Assembly: GCF_000758525.1 (NCBI RefSeq)
Contig: NZ_CP009241.1
Location: 4,464,001-4,528,000, forward strand
Direction: 5' to 3'
Source: Paenibacillus sp. FSL H7-0357
GTDB taxonomy: Bacteria > Bacillota > Bacilli > Paenibacillales > Paenibacillaceae
Length of the DNA stretch: 64,000 bases
Part shown: positions 36,419 through 43,642 of the stretch, piece after piece
Numbering within the stretch: position 1 is the first letter of the stretch
Layout of the letters: each line of letters opens with the position of its first letter
Translations under genes and position numbers: made by a program
The notes under the pieces: model-generated
The model's database searches: none
What the model saw: the letters and a program-made list of their open reading frames with translations, nothing else
What the model was told of the DNA's origin: nothing

Positions 36419-36871
36419 ATGAGTATTCAATTTTTAGATATGCGTATTGCCCAAGATAGCACGTCTGATACACCAGCGTTAGGGCTAAGTTCATCTTCTT
36501 TTCCCTACACTTTTGGAGATATCGGATTACAGACAACAAGTGTTTCCCCTGAAAATGTTAGCTTGGTCCGGGTGACACTAAATGCGTATGCCCGGCTAAC
36601 GTTATCCGCTTCTTCAAGTTCAACTGTCGTCCCTAATGCTACCTTTACCATACTGCGAAACGGTACTCCGATCTTTTCTACCGTCTACCAAAAGCCAGCT
36701 ACGCAATTTGAGACTATCTATGAAATGAGCGGACTGACCGCCGTTGACTACCCTCCTGCTGCAGATGTACTTTCAGGTCAAATCAGATATACCATTTATG
36801 TAGTCACTAATTATGGCATCACTTTAGGCGCAAGATGCTTCAGTGGGAGCGCAGTAGCAGGTAATGGGTAA
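36419..36871 (+). CDS. island beta-rich family protein, member 1
   Basis: A 150-aa protein, Ser/Thr-rich with alternating hydrophobic residues, predicted all-beta. It begins MSIQFLDMRIAQDS and shares the sequence blocks FGDIGLQT, LVRVTLNAY, FTILRNGTPIFST, GLTAVDYPPAADVLSGQI and the tail SGSAVAGNG with the gene at 39018. No signal peptide or TM segment. The fold may be a jelly roll of the C1q/TNF or BclA C-terminal type; that is inference. ATG follows AGGTGA. Confidence 0.75.
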   Translation: MSIQFLDMRIAQDSTSDTPALGLSSSSFPYTFGDIGLQTTSVSPENVSLVRVTLNAYARLTLSASSSSTVVPNATFTILRNGTPIFSTVYQKPATQFETIYEMSGLTAVDYPPAADVLSGQIRYTIYVVTNYGITLGARCFSGSAVAGNG

Positions 36872-36888
36872 AATGATCTTTTAGTTTG

Positions 36889-36918
36889 TATCCCCGGAGA
36901 CTACGGGGATATTTTATT
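36889..36918 (+). terminator. terminator after family member 1
   Basis: TATCCCCG / CGGGGATA stem, then TTTTATTT. Confidence 0.85.
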
Positions 36919-37048
36919 TAGTCACATCAATAATCTTATCTATCTTGATCCAATCCCAATCATCCTCTGAGACCCGCAGCTTTATACCGCGGCGCTCCTT
37001 GTCTACTCTCATAAAGCTCATCACAATCCCCCGGTACAATGGCAGCAT
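36914..37048 (-). CDS. short YolD-like C-terminal fragment
   Basis: A 44-codon frame with AAAGGAG just upstream of its ATG (4-nt spacing). The product (LPLYRGIVMSFMRVDKERR, then IKLRVSEDDWDWIKIDKIIDV) reads like the C-terminal half of YolD-like proteins, which partner Y-family polymerases and are often SOS controlled. The N-terminal half is missing, so it may be a remnant. Confidence 0.45.
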   Translation of the reverse strand: MLPLYRGIVMSFMRVDKERRGIKLRVSEDDWDWIKIDKIIDVTK

Positions 37049-37110
37049 ATTTCTCCTTTAGAATAATCGTCTGACATGAGTAGCTTCTGCGCAGCATGGT
37101 TCAATTGTGC

Positions 37111-37139
37111 AAAAAAAGAACGTCCGCTATGGACGTTCT
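37111..37139 (-). terminator. terminator after the DUF2798 gene
   Basis: AGAACGTCC / GGACGTTCT stem with a run of seven T on the minus strand. Confidence 0.9.
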
Positions 37140-37171
37140 CTAATTTTCTTTATTCGTCTACACCATTCCAG

Positions 37172-37678
37172 CTAATTACGCATTACACTTTCTGTTTTAC
37201 GCTCTTGACTTGCATGTAATGTTTTCATTGCAAATCTTGCTATCGGCTGCGCAACCAACAGTTCAATCCAAAATGCTATCCCAAAGTTTCTTGGCCAGAT
37301 GTGAAGGAAGTTTTTAAACGGTTCTAGGCTTATTTGTTTGGTCCCAACCCATGTGCCGATAATCGATAATACAATAGATAACACTGTGACATTCAATAAA
37401 GTATTCAATAGAACCCTAGCATTAAATCCATCGGTTTGTCCCATGAATTTTGGCATTACTTTCCCAACCACTGGTCCTGCAACTAATCTTACCAATAAAA
37501 CTACGATTATCCACATGAACGGAATAATCTTTAGTGTATCTATATACACTTCCTTACTGAAACCAAGTTCCAATCCCACAATAATAGGAGCAATAGTATT
37601 TACTGAAATAATTGAAATAATCAATAAAAATAGTATACCTTCTTTTGCGTCTCTAGGCAGTCTTGTGTCTCCATGCAT
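37172..37678 (-). CDS. DUF2798-type membrane protein
   Basis: A 168-aa protein with four predicted helices arranged as two repeats, each with the pattern of small DUF2798 units (LLIISIISVNTIAPIIVG near the start, LSIVLSIIGTWVGTKQIS in the second). ATG 37678 has GGAG upstream and an own terminator. Function unknown. It opposes its neighbours in the island. Confidence 0.75.
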   Translation of the reverse strand: MHGDTRLPRDAKEGILFLLIISIISVNTIAPIIVGLELGFSKEVYIDTLKIIPFMWIIVVLLVRLVAGPVVGKVMPKFMGQTDGFNARVLLNTLLNVTVLSIVLSIIGTWVGTKQISLEPFKNFLHIWPRNFGIAFWIELLVAQPIARFAMKTLHASQERKTESVMRN

Positions 37679-38249
37679 GGTTTGTCATCTCCGTGAATAA
37701 TATTTCAGATGGCAGACGTATCATGAGACATATATTTTCGGTCAATAAAAAACCGATATCTCTACACACTGATCTAATAATCATAACATTTTCCTCAAAT
37801 GAATGTAAGACGTTCTACTTAAAATGTATTAAATCCCCCTGCTGGTTAGTTCAATAATAAGCATTCGCAGTATGGTTATTTAATTATCCCTCGTACATTT
37901 CGTCAGTGGATATTGTGGGGATGGATCATTTTATTTTTTATTGCCGGGTATAAATTCGGCTGGTTTAATTGGGGTTGATACGACCTTCATCAGTATTCAG
38001 AAATGCTTCAGCATTTTTGAACTTGTCTATCCTGCGGATTTCCCACTACTCCTTGAAGGCGATACAGAGCAGCACTCCTAATACTTTCCGTTTAGTCATA
38101 TACCTCATATACTCCGGCCTCAAATGGACCGACGGTTGCTGAGCATGATTCTTAATGCAATGCCTTAATATCCCTCCCTAGGGCTATGACAGCCCTCTAT
38201 TAAACTCAAATAAATACCGTCCTGTGGACGAACCTTTTTACATAGCTTC
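37679..38249. other. 571 bp of degenerate sequence
   Basis: No intact gene seen. Two broken protein-like readings occur. On the plus strand about 37864-37980 encodes a hydrophobic tail (RQWILWGWIILFFIAGYKFG) with no start codon in frame. On the minus strand 38108-37965 reads as a 47-residue peptide interrupted by one TAG (second part WEIRRIDKFKNAEAFLN). Both look like decayed small genes. Confidence 0.45.
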
Positions 38250-38683
38250 ATGCCAAAGTTTCTTGATGCCTGAATCTCACAAAATGCAAGCTTTGATAAT
38301 ACGATCTCTATCCCTTTACCAGCCAATACCCCTGTAGTCATCGGGCAGGTTGGCCTCGAAGTAACTGCTGCAAGTGGAACTATACGAGTACAATTTTCAG
38401 GAATTGCCGAGCTCGCATTTTCAGATACTCCACATTTGACTCAGTCATTGCCTTCTCCATTGTAAGAAGTGCAGAAGTTTCGCCGGTCTTTTACGCCTTA
38501 TACTCCGTAAGTGTCTCTGAAGCAAACCCAAATGCTGTACAGGTCATTAATATTACCGCAGCAGATTTTGATGTTCCCTTTCCACCGTCAAATGAATTAG
38601 TTTATACCCTATTTCTTTTTTGCACAGCAGATGCGACTCGGATAGGTATCGAGAGCTTTAATGCCGTTGCCTACTCAGATTAA
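38250..38683 (+). pseudogene. decayed member of the island beta-rich family
   Basis: A paralogue of the gene at 43643. It reads MPKFLDA, a TGA at 38271-38273 where relatives have Arg (so CGA to TGA), then ISQNASFDN, IGQVGLEV, SGTIRVQFSG. At about 38430-38438 the frame shifts by one base, and the remainder continues DSVIAFSIVRS, NELVYTLF, SFNAVAYSD and a TAA at 38681. One nonsense mutation and one frameshift inactivate it. Its upstream sequence also resembles that of the 43643 gene. Confidence 0.85.
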
Positions 38684-38686
38684 GCA

Positions 38687-38716
38687 GTCTCTTTCCCACT
38701 CGTGAACCTGGGTACG
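38687..38716. repeat. direct repeat of the glnA 3' coding end (left copy)
   Basis: 27 bp identical to 44777-44803, extending to 29 of 30 positions. Both copies have the same orientation and are 6090 bp apart. Flanking bases diverge abruptly on both sides. Candidate attachment-site core or captured glnA fragment. Confidence 0.85.
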
Positions 38717-38976
38717 GTTAATGACTTAGGTTACTTATAATGTTCTGAACACTACTTAATACCTTGCTAATAAAGGTTTTATTAAATGTATTTTATTCTT
38801 TCTATTATATGTGGGCGTTTTGTGGGCACTATTGTGTGCATATATTATGATGTCACTTCCCATTATAAGGAGAGTGAACTATAGATTCTATAACCCCGCC
38901 AGTATACTGACGGGGCTTTGATTATGCAGACCGACAAACTCTTTTTAAATATGCACAAGCATTTAATCCTTCCTCT

Positions 38977-38985
38977 CATAAAATA
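38977..38985 (+). promoter_or_regulatory. putative sigma-E/K-type -10 element
   Basis: CATAAAATA matches CATAnnnTA; it ends 32 nt before the start codon of family member 2. The -35 side is not clear. Confidence 0.5.
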
Positions 38986-39017
38986 TGGCATCTACTAAGA
39001 GAGGTTAGGTGAATAAG

Positions 39018-39458
39018 ATGAGTATTCAGTTTTTGGATATGCGCATCTCACAGGATAGTGTAGTGGATACACCAGGTATTAATTTGGTCCGTTCGGGTGC
39101 GATTTTCGGTGACATTGGACTTCAAACCTCAAATGTTACACCTGCAAATGCAAGCTTGGTAAGGGTCACTTTAAATGCTTATGTAAGGCTTAGTGTTGAT
39201 GTTAGCGTTATAGTTCAGAATGATGTTACTTTTAGCGTCTACCGCAATAATACATTAATCTTTAGTACAACGTACCCGGGAAACATCAATAATACAGTGA
39301 CACAATACGAAATGGTAGGAATAACCGCTGTTGACTTTCCGCCGGCTAGTGATGTGCTCACAGGCCAAATTCAATATACCATTTTAGCATCTGCCATTAG
39401 GACTGCAACTCTAGGAGCAAGAAGTTTCAGTGGAATTGCAGTAGCAGGTAATGGATAA
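39018..39458 (+). CDS. island beta-rich family protein, member 2
   Basis: A 146-aa close paralogue of the 36419 gene product: MSIQFLDMRISQDS, FGDIGLQTSNV, SLVRVTLNAYVRL, FSVYRNNTLIFSTTY, GITAVDFPPASDVLTGQI and the same tail ending AVAGNG. No signal peptide. ATG 39018 follows AGGTGA; the upstream 60 bp and the downstream terminator are also similar to those of member 1, so the whole unit was duplicated. Confidence 0.78.
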   Translation: MSIQFLDMRISQDSVVDTPGINLVRSGAIFGDIGLQTSNVTPANASLVRVTLNAYVRLSVDVSVIVQNDVTFSVYRNNTLIFSTTYPGNINNTVTQYEMVGITAVDFPPASDVLTGQIQYTILASAIRTATLGARSFSGIAVAGNG

Positions 39459-39475
39459 TGATCGTTCAAAGTAGT

Positions 39476-39507
39476 GTCCCCGGAAATTTCGGGGATTATT
39501 TTTTTAT
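39476..39507 (+). terminator. terminator after family member 2
   Basis: TCCCCG / CGGGGA stem followed by TTATTTTTTT; related to the terminator of member 1. Confidence 0.85.
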
Positions 39508-39511
39508 CACA

Positions 39512-39910
39512 TTATTTAAGATGATCCTTTAACACTTCTCCGAGCTCAGTTGTATACTTGTTCAGCCGCAGGCTAATCTCAGTCCGCATAACATCACGAG
39601 TTATGCCAAAACGTTCCTGATAGCCTCTATTATAGATTATACTGTAAGTGATGAAATCGTCCTGAGTATCCTCCACGACTTTAATGTTCCGTTGCTTCAG
39701 CGCTTGCCGCAGTTGGTAGACCTCCTGAATGATTCGCTTTTGAATATACCTGCCGGTTAAAATATACGACCTGCTGAGTAAATTACCAGAATGTTCGACC
39801 TCTTTCAGGCTTTTGGCAACCAACGTGTCTATGTAAGGGAGCAGTATAAGATCCCGGACCATTTCCCTTTCTTCATTTGTGAGCATTTTCCCGTCAGTGT
39901 TTACGCTCAT
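39512..39910 (-). CDS. SOS-box-preceded small helical protein of unknown function
   Basis: A 132-aa, charged, predicted helical protein (MLTNEEREMVRDLILLPYID, then LRQALKQRNIKVVEDTQDD and a Tyr-rich IIYNRGYQERF). It faintly recalls YhjD-type proteins, but I cannot name the family. ATG 39910 has AGGAGG upstream. A perfect LexA box overlaps the promoter spacer, so it should be damage-inducible. It ends beside the terminator of member 2. Confidence 0.75.
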   Translation of the reverse strand: MSVNTDGKMLTNEEREMVRDLILLPYIDTLVAKSLKEVEHSGNLLSRSYILTGRYIQKRIIQEVYQLRQALKQRNIKVVEDTQDDFITYSIIYNRGYQERFGITRDVMRTEISLRLNKYTTELGEVLKDHLK

Positions 39911-39929
39911 AACTATCGCCTCCTAGCTC

Positions 39930-39952
39930 TAGTATATGCGAACATACGTTCT
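39930..39952 (-). promoter_or_regulatory. LexA box and -10 of the 39512 gene
   Basis: CGAACATACGTTCT (39939-39952) matches the SOS consensus in both halves. On the minus strand TATACT (39936-39931) follows directly as the -10; the -35 is weak. The box covers the spacer, 29-42 bp before the start codon. Confidence 0.85.
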
Positions 39953-40102
39953 TTATCCTACAGTAAGATATTCAATAGTTGGGATAAAAAAGAAAACGCC
40001 TTTGTTCACTCACTTTATTGCAGATATAGACATATATGTTTAGACAATCCTTGTTAAGTTTTGTAAAGTGTCTATCTATAATACATATTAGGGGTGTAAT
40101 AA

Positions 40103-40852
40103 TTGAGAAGATTAAAACTATTGTTAGTGTTAGTATTAATGTTTGCGGCTTTACCTATGCGGGAGGCTTTTGCTAATTCTGATGGTTTGTTACGGGGTAA
40201 ATTAATGAATCTTGGAGCAGACAAGTCTAGCATTTCACTATCATTGGATAACTTTACGGATGGAAGAGAAGATTATGGCGCTTCCGTAGGTGCAAGTGGT
40301 TCAAGCACAGATACTCTATGGTATGAGTTTTCTACACCTGCAGAAATATCATCATACCAATTCTTAGCATACCAAGTAAGCATTAAAAAAAATGTTGGAT
40401 ACCGTTTAGAATTATTTGATTCATCAGGGATTTTACTTTGGAGTACCGAAAACGTAATTGCTACTGGTGTAAAAACTGACATCGCTAGGTTTACAGATGT
40501 TAAAAAGTTAGTTTATACAAATACGAGCGCCGAACCAAATTCAGTTTTTGAAATTGAGGTTTTCGGTGGTTCCACACCTACAACGCCCACAACTCCAGAA
40601 CAACCAACTGGTGATAGAGCGATACTTGTAATAACTTTAGTTACCGGGACAGAAAAAGAGTATGATCTTCCAATGAATGAAGTTAACTCCTTTTTAACTT
40701 GGTTTGATGCCCGTGATGCAGGTAGAGGCCCTGGGATGTATGCAATTGATAAACATAGCAACAACAAAGGCCCCTTCAAAAAGCGTAAAGATTATGTCGT
40801 ATTTGATAAAATACTTACCTATGAAGTAAGTGAGTACACAGCAGCAGAATAA
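40103..40852 (+). CDS. secreted two-domain protein of unknown function
   Basis: A 249-aa exported protein. A signal peptide (basic start, LLLVLVLMFAALP, cleavage near AFA-NS), a beta-rich N-terminal domain (about 30-155), a Thr/Pro linker (STPTTPTTPEQPT) and a C-terminal domain (about 170-245: TGTEKEYDLPMNEVNSFL, AIDKHSNNKGPFKKRKDYVV). The C-terminal domain recurs as a broken stand-alone copy at 42545-42822. TTG 40103 follows GGGGTG. Function unknown; I recognise no catalytic motif. Confidence 0.78.
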   Translation: MRRLKLLLVLVLMFAALPMREAFANSDGLLRGKLMNLGADKSSISLSLDNFTDGREDYGASVGASGSSTDTLWYEFSTPAEISSYQFLAYQVSIKKNVGYRLELFDSSGILLWSTENVIATGVKTDIARFTDVKKLVYTNTSAEPNSVFEIEVFGGSTPTTPTTPEQPTGDRAILVITLVTGTEKEYDLPMNEVNSFLTWFDARDAGRGPGMYAIDKHSNNKGPFKKRKDYVVFDKILTYEVSEYTAAE

Positions 40853-40853
40853 A

Positions 40854-40893
40854 CAAAAAAAGTCCGCCGACCGATAAGGTTGACGGGCTTTCA
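40854..40893. terminator. bidirectional terminator
   Basis: CCGTCAACC / GGTCGGCGG arms with T-runs on both strands (seven T on the minus strand). A near copy lies at 41331-41369. Confidence 0.85.
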
Positions 40894-40913
40894 ATTTTCC
40901 GAAAGAGATGCAT

Positions 40914-41015
40914 TTAGATAAAGCACGTACTAAGAATAATAACCAACAAGATAAACAGAACCAGAATTGCAGTGGTAGAAGTAAAGCCACCATATCCCCC
41001 AGCAAATTCACCCAT
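40914..41015 (-). CDS. YjcZ-family tiny membrane protein
   Basis: 33 aa: MGEFAGGYGGFTSTTAILV followed by a hydrophobic LFILLVIILS end. The GGYGGF start and LVLFILLVII helix are the hallmark of YjcZ/tiny-TM sporulation proteins. ATG 41015 has AAAGGGGAG upstream. Too short for most gene finders. Confidence 0.85.
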   Translation of the reverse strand: MGEFAGGYGGFTSTTAILVLFILLVIILSTCFI

Positions 41016-41045
41016 TACAGTCTCCCCTTTGTAATTGAATAAAAT

Positions 41046-41180
41046 TTAGAATATACAGGCTTTTGTAATGATGACCAACAAGATAAAGAGTACCAAGATT
41101 GCACCTGTCGACGTAAAAGGACTTATACATTTAACTTCTTTTTCATGTTCACAGCCATATCCTCCAACAACTCCACTCAT
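41046..41180 (-). CDS. YjcZ-family tiny membrane protein with Cys/His insert
   Basis: 44 aa: MSGVVGGYGCEHEKEVKCIS, then FTSTGAILVLFILLVII and a short tail. It is a paralogue of the adjacent 33-aa gene with a charged Cys/His-containing insert after the glycine motif. ATG 41180 follows GGAGG. Likely one transcription unit with 40914-41015. Confidence 0.85.
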   Translation of the reverse strand: MSGVVGGYGCEHEKEVKCISPFTSTGAILVLFILLVIITKACIF

Positions 41181-41212
41181 TCGTTATTCCTCCTCTGCAA
41201 TTGGATACAACT

Positions 41213-41221
41213 TATAATATG
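41213..41221 (-). promoter_or_regulatory. putative sigma-E/K-type -10 element
   Basis: CATATTATA on the minus strand matches CATAnnnTA, 32 nt before the 41180 start codon. Confidence 0.5.
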
Positions 41222-41330
41222 TGGGATTTTTATCTGTGCTTGGGTAAATAGGAATCAAATTATGGGGGAATGAACACAAAACTGGCTTGTTGCGGAGTCC
41301 AGTGTTTACAGAGTATTTTTATATAAACAG

Positions 41331-41369
41331 AAAAAAAGCTCGCCGACCAGTTAAGGTTGACGGGCTTTT
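41331..41369 (-). terminator. terminator after family member 3
   Basis: CCGTCAACC / GGTCGGCG arms and a run of seven T on the minus strand; near copy of 40854-40893. Confidence 0.85.
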
Positions 41370-41374
41370 GAAAC

Positions 41375-41782
41375 TCATCCAATCGATATACCAGAATAGG
41401 TAACCGGTCCAGTAACACTGGCAGTATTCAGTAAAATATTGAGACTGTTATTGGCCACGCCTAAAGAATATGCATGATACCCTTCTGGAACGCTTCTATC
41501 CAAATATGAAATAGTAATAGGTTGAATTGCTGAAATCGAAAGTCCACTAGCTCCCACATTGAAAATAGGTTGTCCATCTCTGTACAAAGTGAAAATCACA
41601 CTTGGAACACCCAATGTCGTTTGAAAACCAATAGTTGCATCCAGTTGAACACTTCCACTTGCTACGGTAGCTAGTCCAAACTCAGCTAAGATTAAATTTT
41701 GAGCCGGCGCGAGAATGGGAATGGATACCGTTTGGCTTCCTGTTGTCGCAGTACTACTTCCTACATCTATGATTTGTGCCAT
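41375..41782 (-). CDS. island beta-rich family protein, member 3 (distant)
   Basis: A 135-aa protein, Ser/Thr/Ala-rich and predicted all-beta. It shares with the other members the central VIFTLYRDGQPIFN block (compare FTILRNGTPIF) and the closing VTYSGISIG, but lacks the MSIQFLD start. The ATG has GGAGGTG 7 nt upstream. A CATACTCTA element lies 31 nt before the start. No signal peptide. Confidence 0.75.
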   Translation of the reverse strand: MAQIIDVGSSTATTGSQTVSIPILAPAQNLILAEFGLATVASGSVQLDATIGFQTTLGVPSVIFTLYRDGQPIFNVGASGLSISAIQPITISYLDRSVPEGYHAYSLGVANNSLNILLNTASVTGPVTYSGISIG

Positions 41783-41812
41783 GTTAAACCACCTCCTCTT
41801 TATTTATACTCA

Positions 41813-41821
41813 TAGAGTATG
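41813..41821 (-). promoter_or_regulatory. putative sigma-E/K-type -10 element
   Basis: CATACTCTA on the minus strand is a full CATAnnnTA match, 30 nt before the 41782 start codon. Confidence 0.55.
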
Positions 41822-41864
41822 CAAAGAGAGGAATTTTGATTGGACAGACAATGATAACTTCAAC

Positions 41865-42083
41865 CTATTTTATGTATGCTCTAAATTCAAATCGTTCACG
41901 CATAAACCAACTGCCGGCAATCTTAATCGTCTCTGGGGAATACCCCCCAACGATGCCGCCATAATCCATCAAATGGCCTGTTGGGTCCGGATCTTCCCGG
42001 TACCAGACTGAGGCCTTGGATTGCGCAAGGGCAGCAGTCAGGAAGTCTGTATTGTTCTCCATGACTTTGTATGTGTTGTTCAA
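41865..42083 (-). CDS. small protein of unknown function
   Basis: A 72-aa soluble protein (NNTYKVMENNTDFLTAALAQ, then SVWYREDPDPTGHLMDYGG and ETIKIAGSWFMRERF). TTG 42083 follows GAGGGTG at 6 nt. No family recognised. Same strand as the next small membrane protein gene upstream, 17 bp apart. Confidence 0.6.
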   Translation of the reverse strand: MNNTYKVMENNTDFLTAALAQSKASVWYREDPDPTGHLMDYGGIVGGYSPETIKIAGSWFMRERFEFRAYIK

Positions 42084-42100
42084 TTAAGTCACCCTCTATT

Positions 42101-42340
42101 TCAAAACGAAAACTGAGTAAATGAGACTATTAAAAGTATAATACCAATAATCGAAGATAAGGCAGCCATTTTATCTTTAGTTTTAAAATAAGAAGCCCCT
42201 CCATTAAAAATCAATGATCCGCACATCCCCATTATTGTCCATGACATTGTCACTTGATCCCTGTTACCGAAAAATGTTATTGCCAGAATTATTGTTACTG
42301 CACTAAATAAAATACCAACCACTCTTAGTACTTTTAGCAA
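42101..42340 (-). CDS. small membrane protein, three TM segments
   Basis: A 79-aa hydrophobic protein with three helices (about 3-23, 31-50 and 58-78). TTG 42340 is preferred because GGAGGTGA lies 5 nt upstream; the ATG at 42355 overlaps that site. Function unknown. Confidence 0.65.
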   Translation of the reverse strand: MLKVLRVVGILFSAVTIILAITFFGNRDQVTMSWTIMGMCGSLIFNGGASYFKTKDKMAALSSIIGIILLIVSFTQFSF

Positions 42341-42363
42341 AACACTCACCTCCATAAAAGTAA

Positions 42364-42384
42364 AACCTGCTCATTGGCAGGGTT
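42364..42384 (-). terminator. short hairpin upstream of the small membrane gene
   Basis: AACCCTGC / GCAGGTTTT arms on the minus strand. Confidence 0.5.
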
Positions 42385-42481
42385 AGTACTTGAATTCATT
42401 ATAAACTATACACATTATATATAGAACATTATGTATATGCACTCTATATCACTGGTAAGGAAAATTTTCCTGAACTCAAAG

Positions 42482-42508
42482 AAATACCCCACCATTGCTG
42501 GCAGGGTA
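42482..42508 (-). terminator. terminator-like hairpin after the 42545 pseudogene
   Basis: TACCCTGCCAGC / GGTGGGGTA imperfect stem with TTTC on the minus strand; near copy of 28831-28856. Confidence 0.6.
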
Positions 42509-42544
42509 CGGTGCTTCCGTTAAATCTATTTTATCGTGACTGTA

Positions 42545-42822
42545 CTACTTCTTGGTAGAATATTCGCTTACTTCAAAGGTTAATATCTTATCGAAGATCA
42601 CATATTCAGTACGCTTAGCAAATGGACCTTGTTAGAGTGTTTATCAATCGCGAACTTGGCAGGACCCGAACCGGCATCTTTAGTATCGTACCATTTTAGG
42701 GAGGCATTCACTTCTTCTATTGAGAGGTCGAATTCCTTCTCTATACCTGTTGTTAAAGTACTAAGCGTGATATATGCCGCCTCTACCCTCTCTCTATGGC
42801 TGGCGGTGAGCAAATCCGACAC
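42545..42822 (-). pseudogene. frameshifted stand-alone copy of the C-terminal domain of the 40103 protein
   Basis: The reading starts GTG at 42822 and gives AAYITLSTLTTGIEKEFDL, SLKWYDTKDAGSGPAK, AIDKHSNK. It then needs a one-base frame change near 42650 to continue GPFAKRTEYVIFDKILTFEV and stop at TAG 42547-42545. Both parts match the end of the secreted protein at 40103-40852 closely. It is a decayed paralogue, or a short protein truncated by the shift. Confidence 0.8.
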
Positions 42823-43359
42823 CGGACATATCCGCCTGCATTTACCTCTATAGCCTTTGGGGCGGCAGGGTTATTACAATAGTCCGGTGCTTCATACAAG
42901 CCTCTTCTTCCGTGTCCCTTTCTTCCCTGTCATACACTCCATCAGGTATACAAGCATGTAATAAGTGTCGCCCGGTACAACCGACGGTATGATTAACTGT
43001 TTGACTTTCTCCTGAATCTTCTTCTTGGTGGACATTTTCACTTTGCTCATACAACTTATCATCGTGCTTATGTAAGAAATGAATGGGTAAGAACTGTGCT
43101 GTCAATAACATCCGCTGTACTGGGATTTTTTGTTATCCGTTAAATTAATAAGGATAAGGAAAAGAATTCAATAGCATTTTTCTTTGCGCGCCCCGTAACA
43201 GCTGTGCATGATTACCTGATCGCCCGATTCAGTCCGGTCTTCTTCACCTTTGATTGTTTTGGCATGTCGTGTTCTCTCCTTATAGGGGCTATGCCCTTTC
43301 GAAACTAAATTAGATAAGTCGCGTATAATTGGTAAATAATTGTATTTGGAGTGTGACAT
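42823..43359. other. 537 bp with one doubtful small frame
   Basis: On the minus strand 43050-42892 encodes a plausible 52-aa basic peptide (MSKVKMSTKKKIQEKVKQLI, then GDTYYMLVYLMECMTGKKG) but has no good ribosome binding site. At about 43276 a minus-strand AAGGAGAG precedes an ATG with only 17 codons. Otherwise nothing recognised; probably eroded sequence. Confidence 0.4.
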
Positions 43360-43521
43360 ATGGATAAAAATAAAAAGTCTTACGGCTTGGGAGTAGGAAT
43401 CTGCTTTGCTGTTGCTTTTGGATTTGCTTTCCACAACATCGCATTAGGTATCGGATTAGGAATTGTTTTTGGTGTTGCCTTGTCTCAATCGGGAAGACCT
43501 AAGACTCCTAAAGATAAGTGA
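43360..43521 (+). CDS. 53-aa glycine-rich small membrane protein
   Basis: Starts MDKNKKSYGLGVGICFAVAF, with alternating Gly and hydrophobic residues (glycine-zipper style) across two short helices, and ends in a basic tail (GRPKTPKDK). ATG 43360 follows TTGGAGTG. Function unknown. Confidence 0.65.
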   Translation: MDKNKKSYGLGVGICFAVAFGFAFHNIALGIGLGIVFGVALSQSGRPKTPKDK

Positions 43522-43605
43522 GTTCACCCCTCCCTTGAGCTATGATAGCCCCAATTAACCTACAAAATGTTTGTCATCATGCGGACGAATTAGTTTGAGT
43601 AACTG

Positions 43606-43614
43606 CATAGCATA
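43606..43614 (+). promoter_or_regulatory. putative sigma-E/K-type -10 element
   Basis: CATAGCATA, a full CATAnnnTA match, 28 nt before the start codon of family member 4. Confidence 0.5.
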
Positions 43615-43642
43615 TCTCAAAAAACAATTGGAGGTATGTTAT

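Larger units (their letters stand above)
38684..39017. other. gap with a glnA fragment, a short frame and a terminator-like palindrome
   Basis: 38687-38713 is identical to 27 bp of the glnA 3' coding end (44777-44803). A 32-codon hydrophobic frame (ATG at 38788, TAG near 38884) has no good ribosome binding site. 38893-38917 is a CCCCG/CGGGG hairpin around CAGTATACTG. The promoter of the next gene lies at the end. Confidence 0.6.

Noticed and set aside
43168..43434. 88-codon minus-strand frame opposite the 53-aa gene
   Set aside because: No ribosome binding site, Ser/Lys-rich shadow; the plus-strand 53-aa gene has a proper start.
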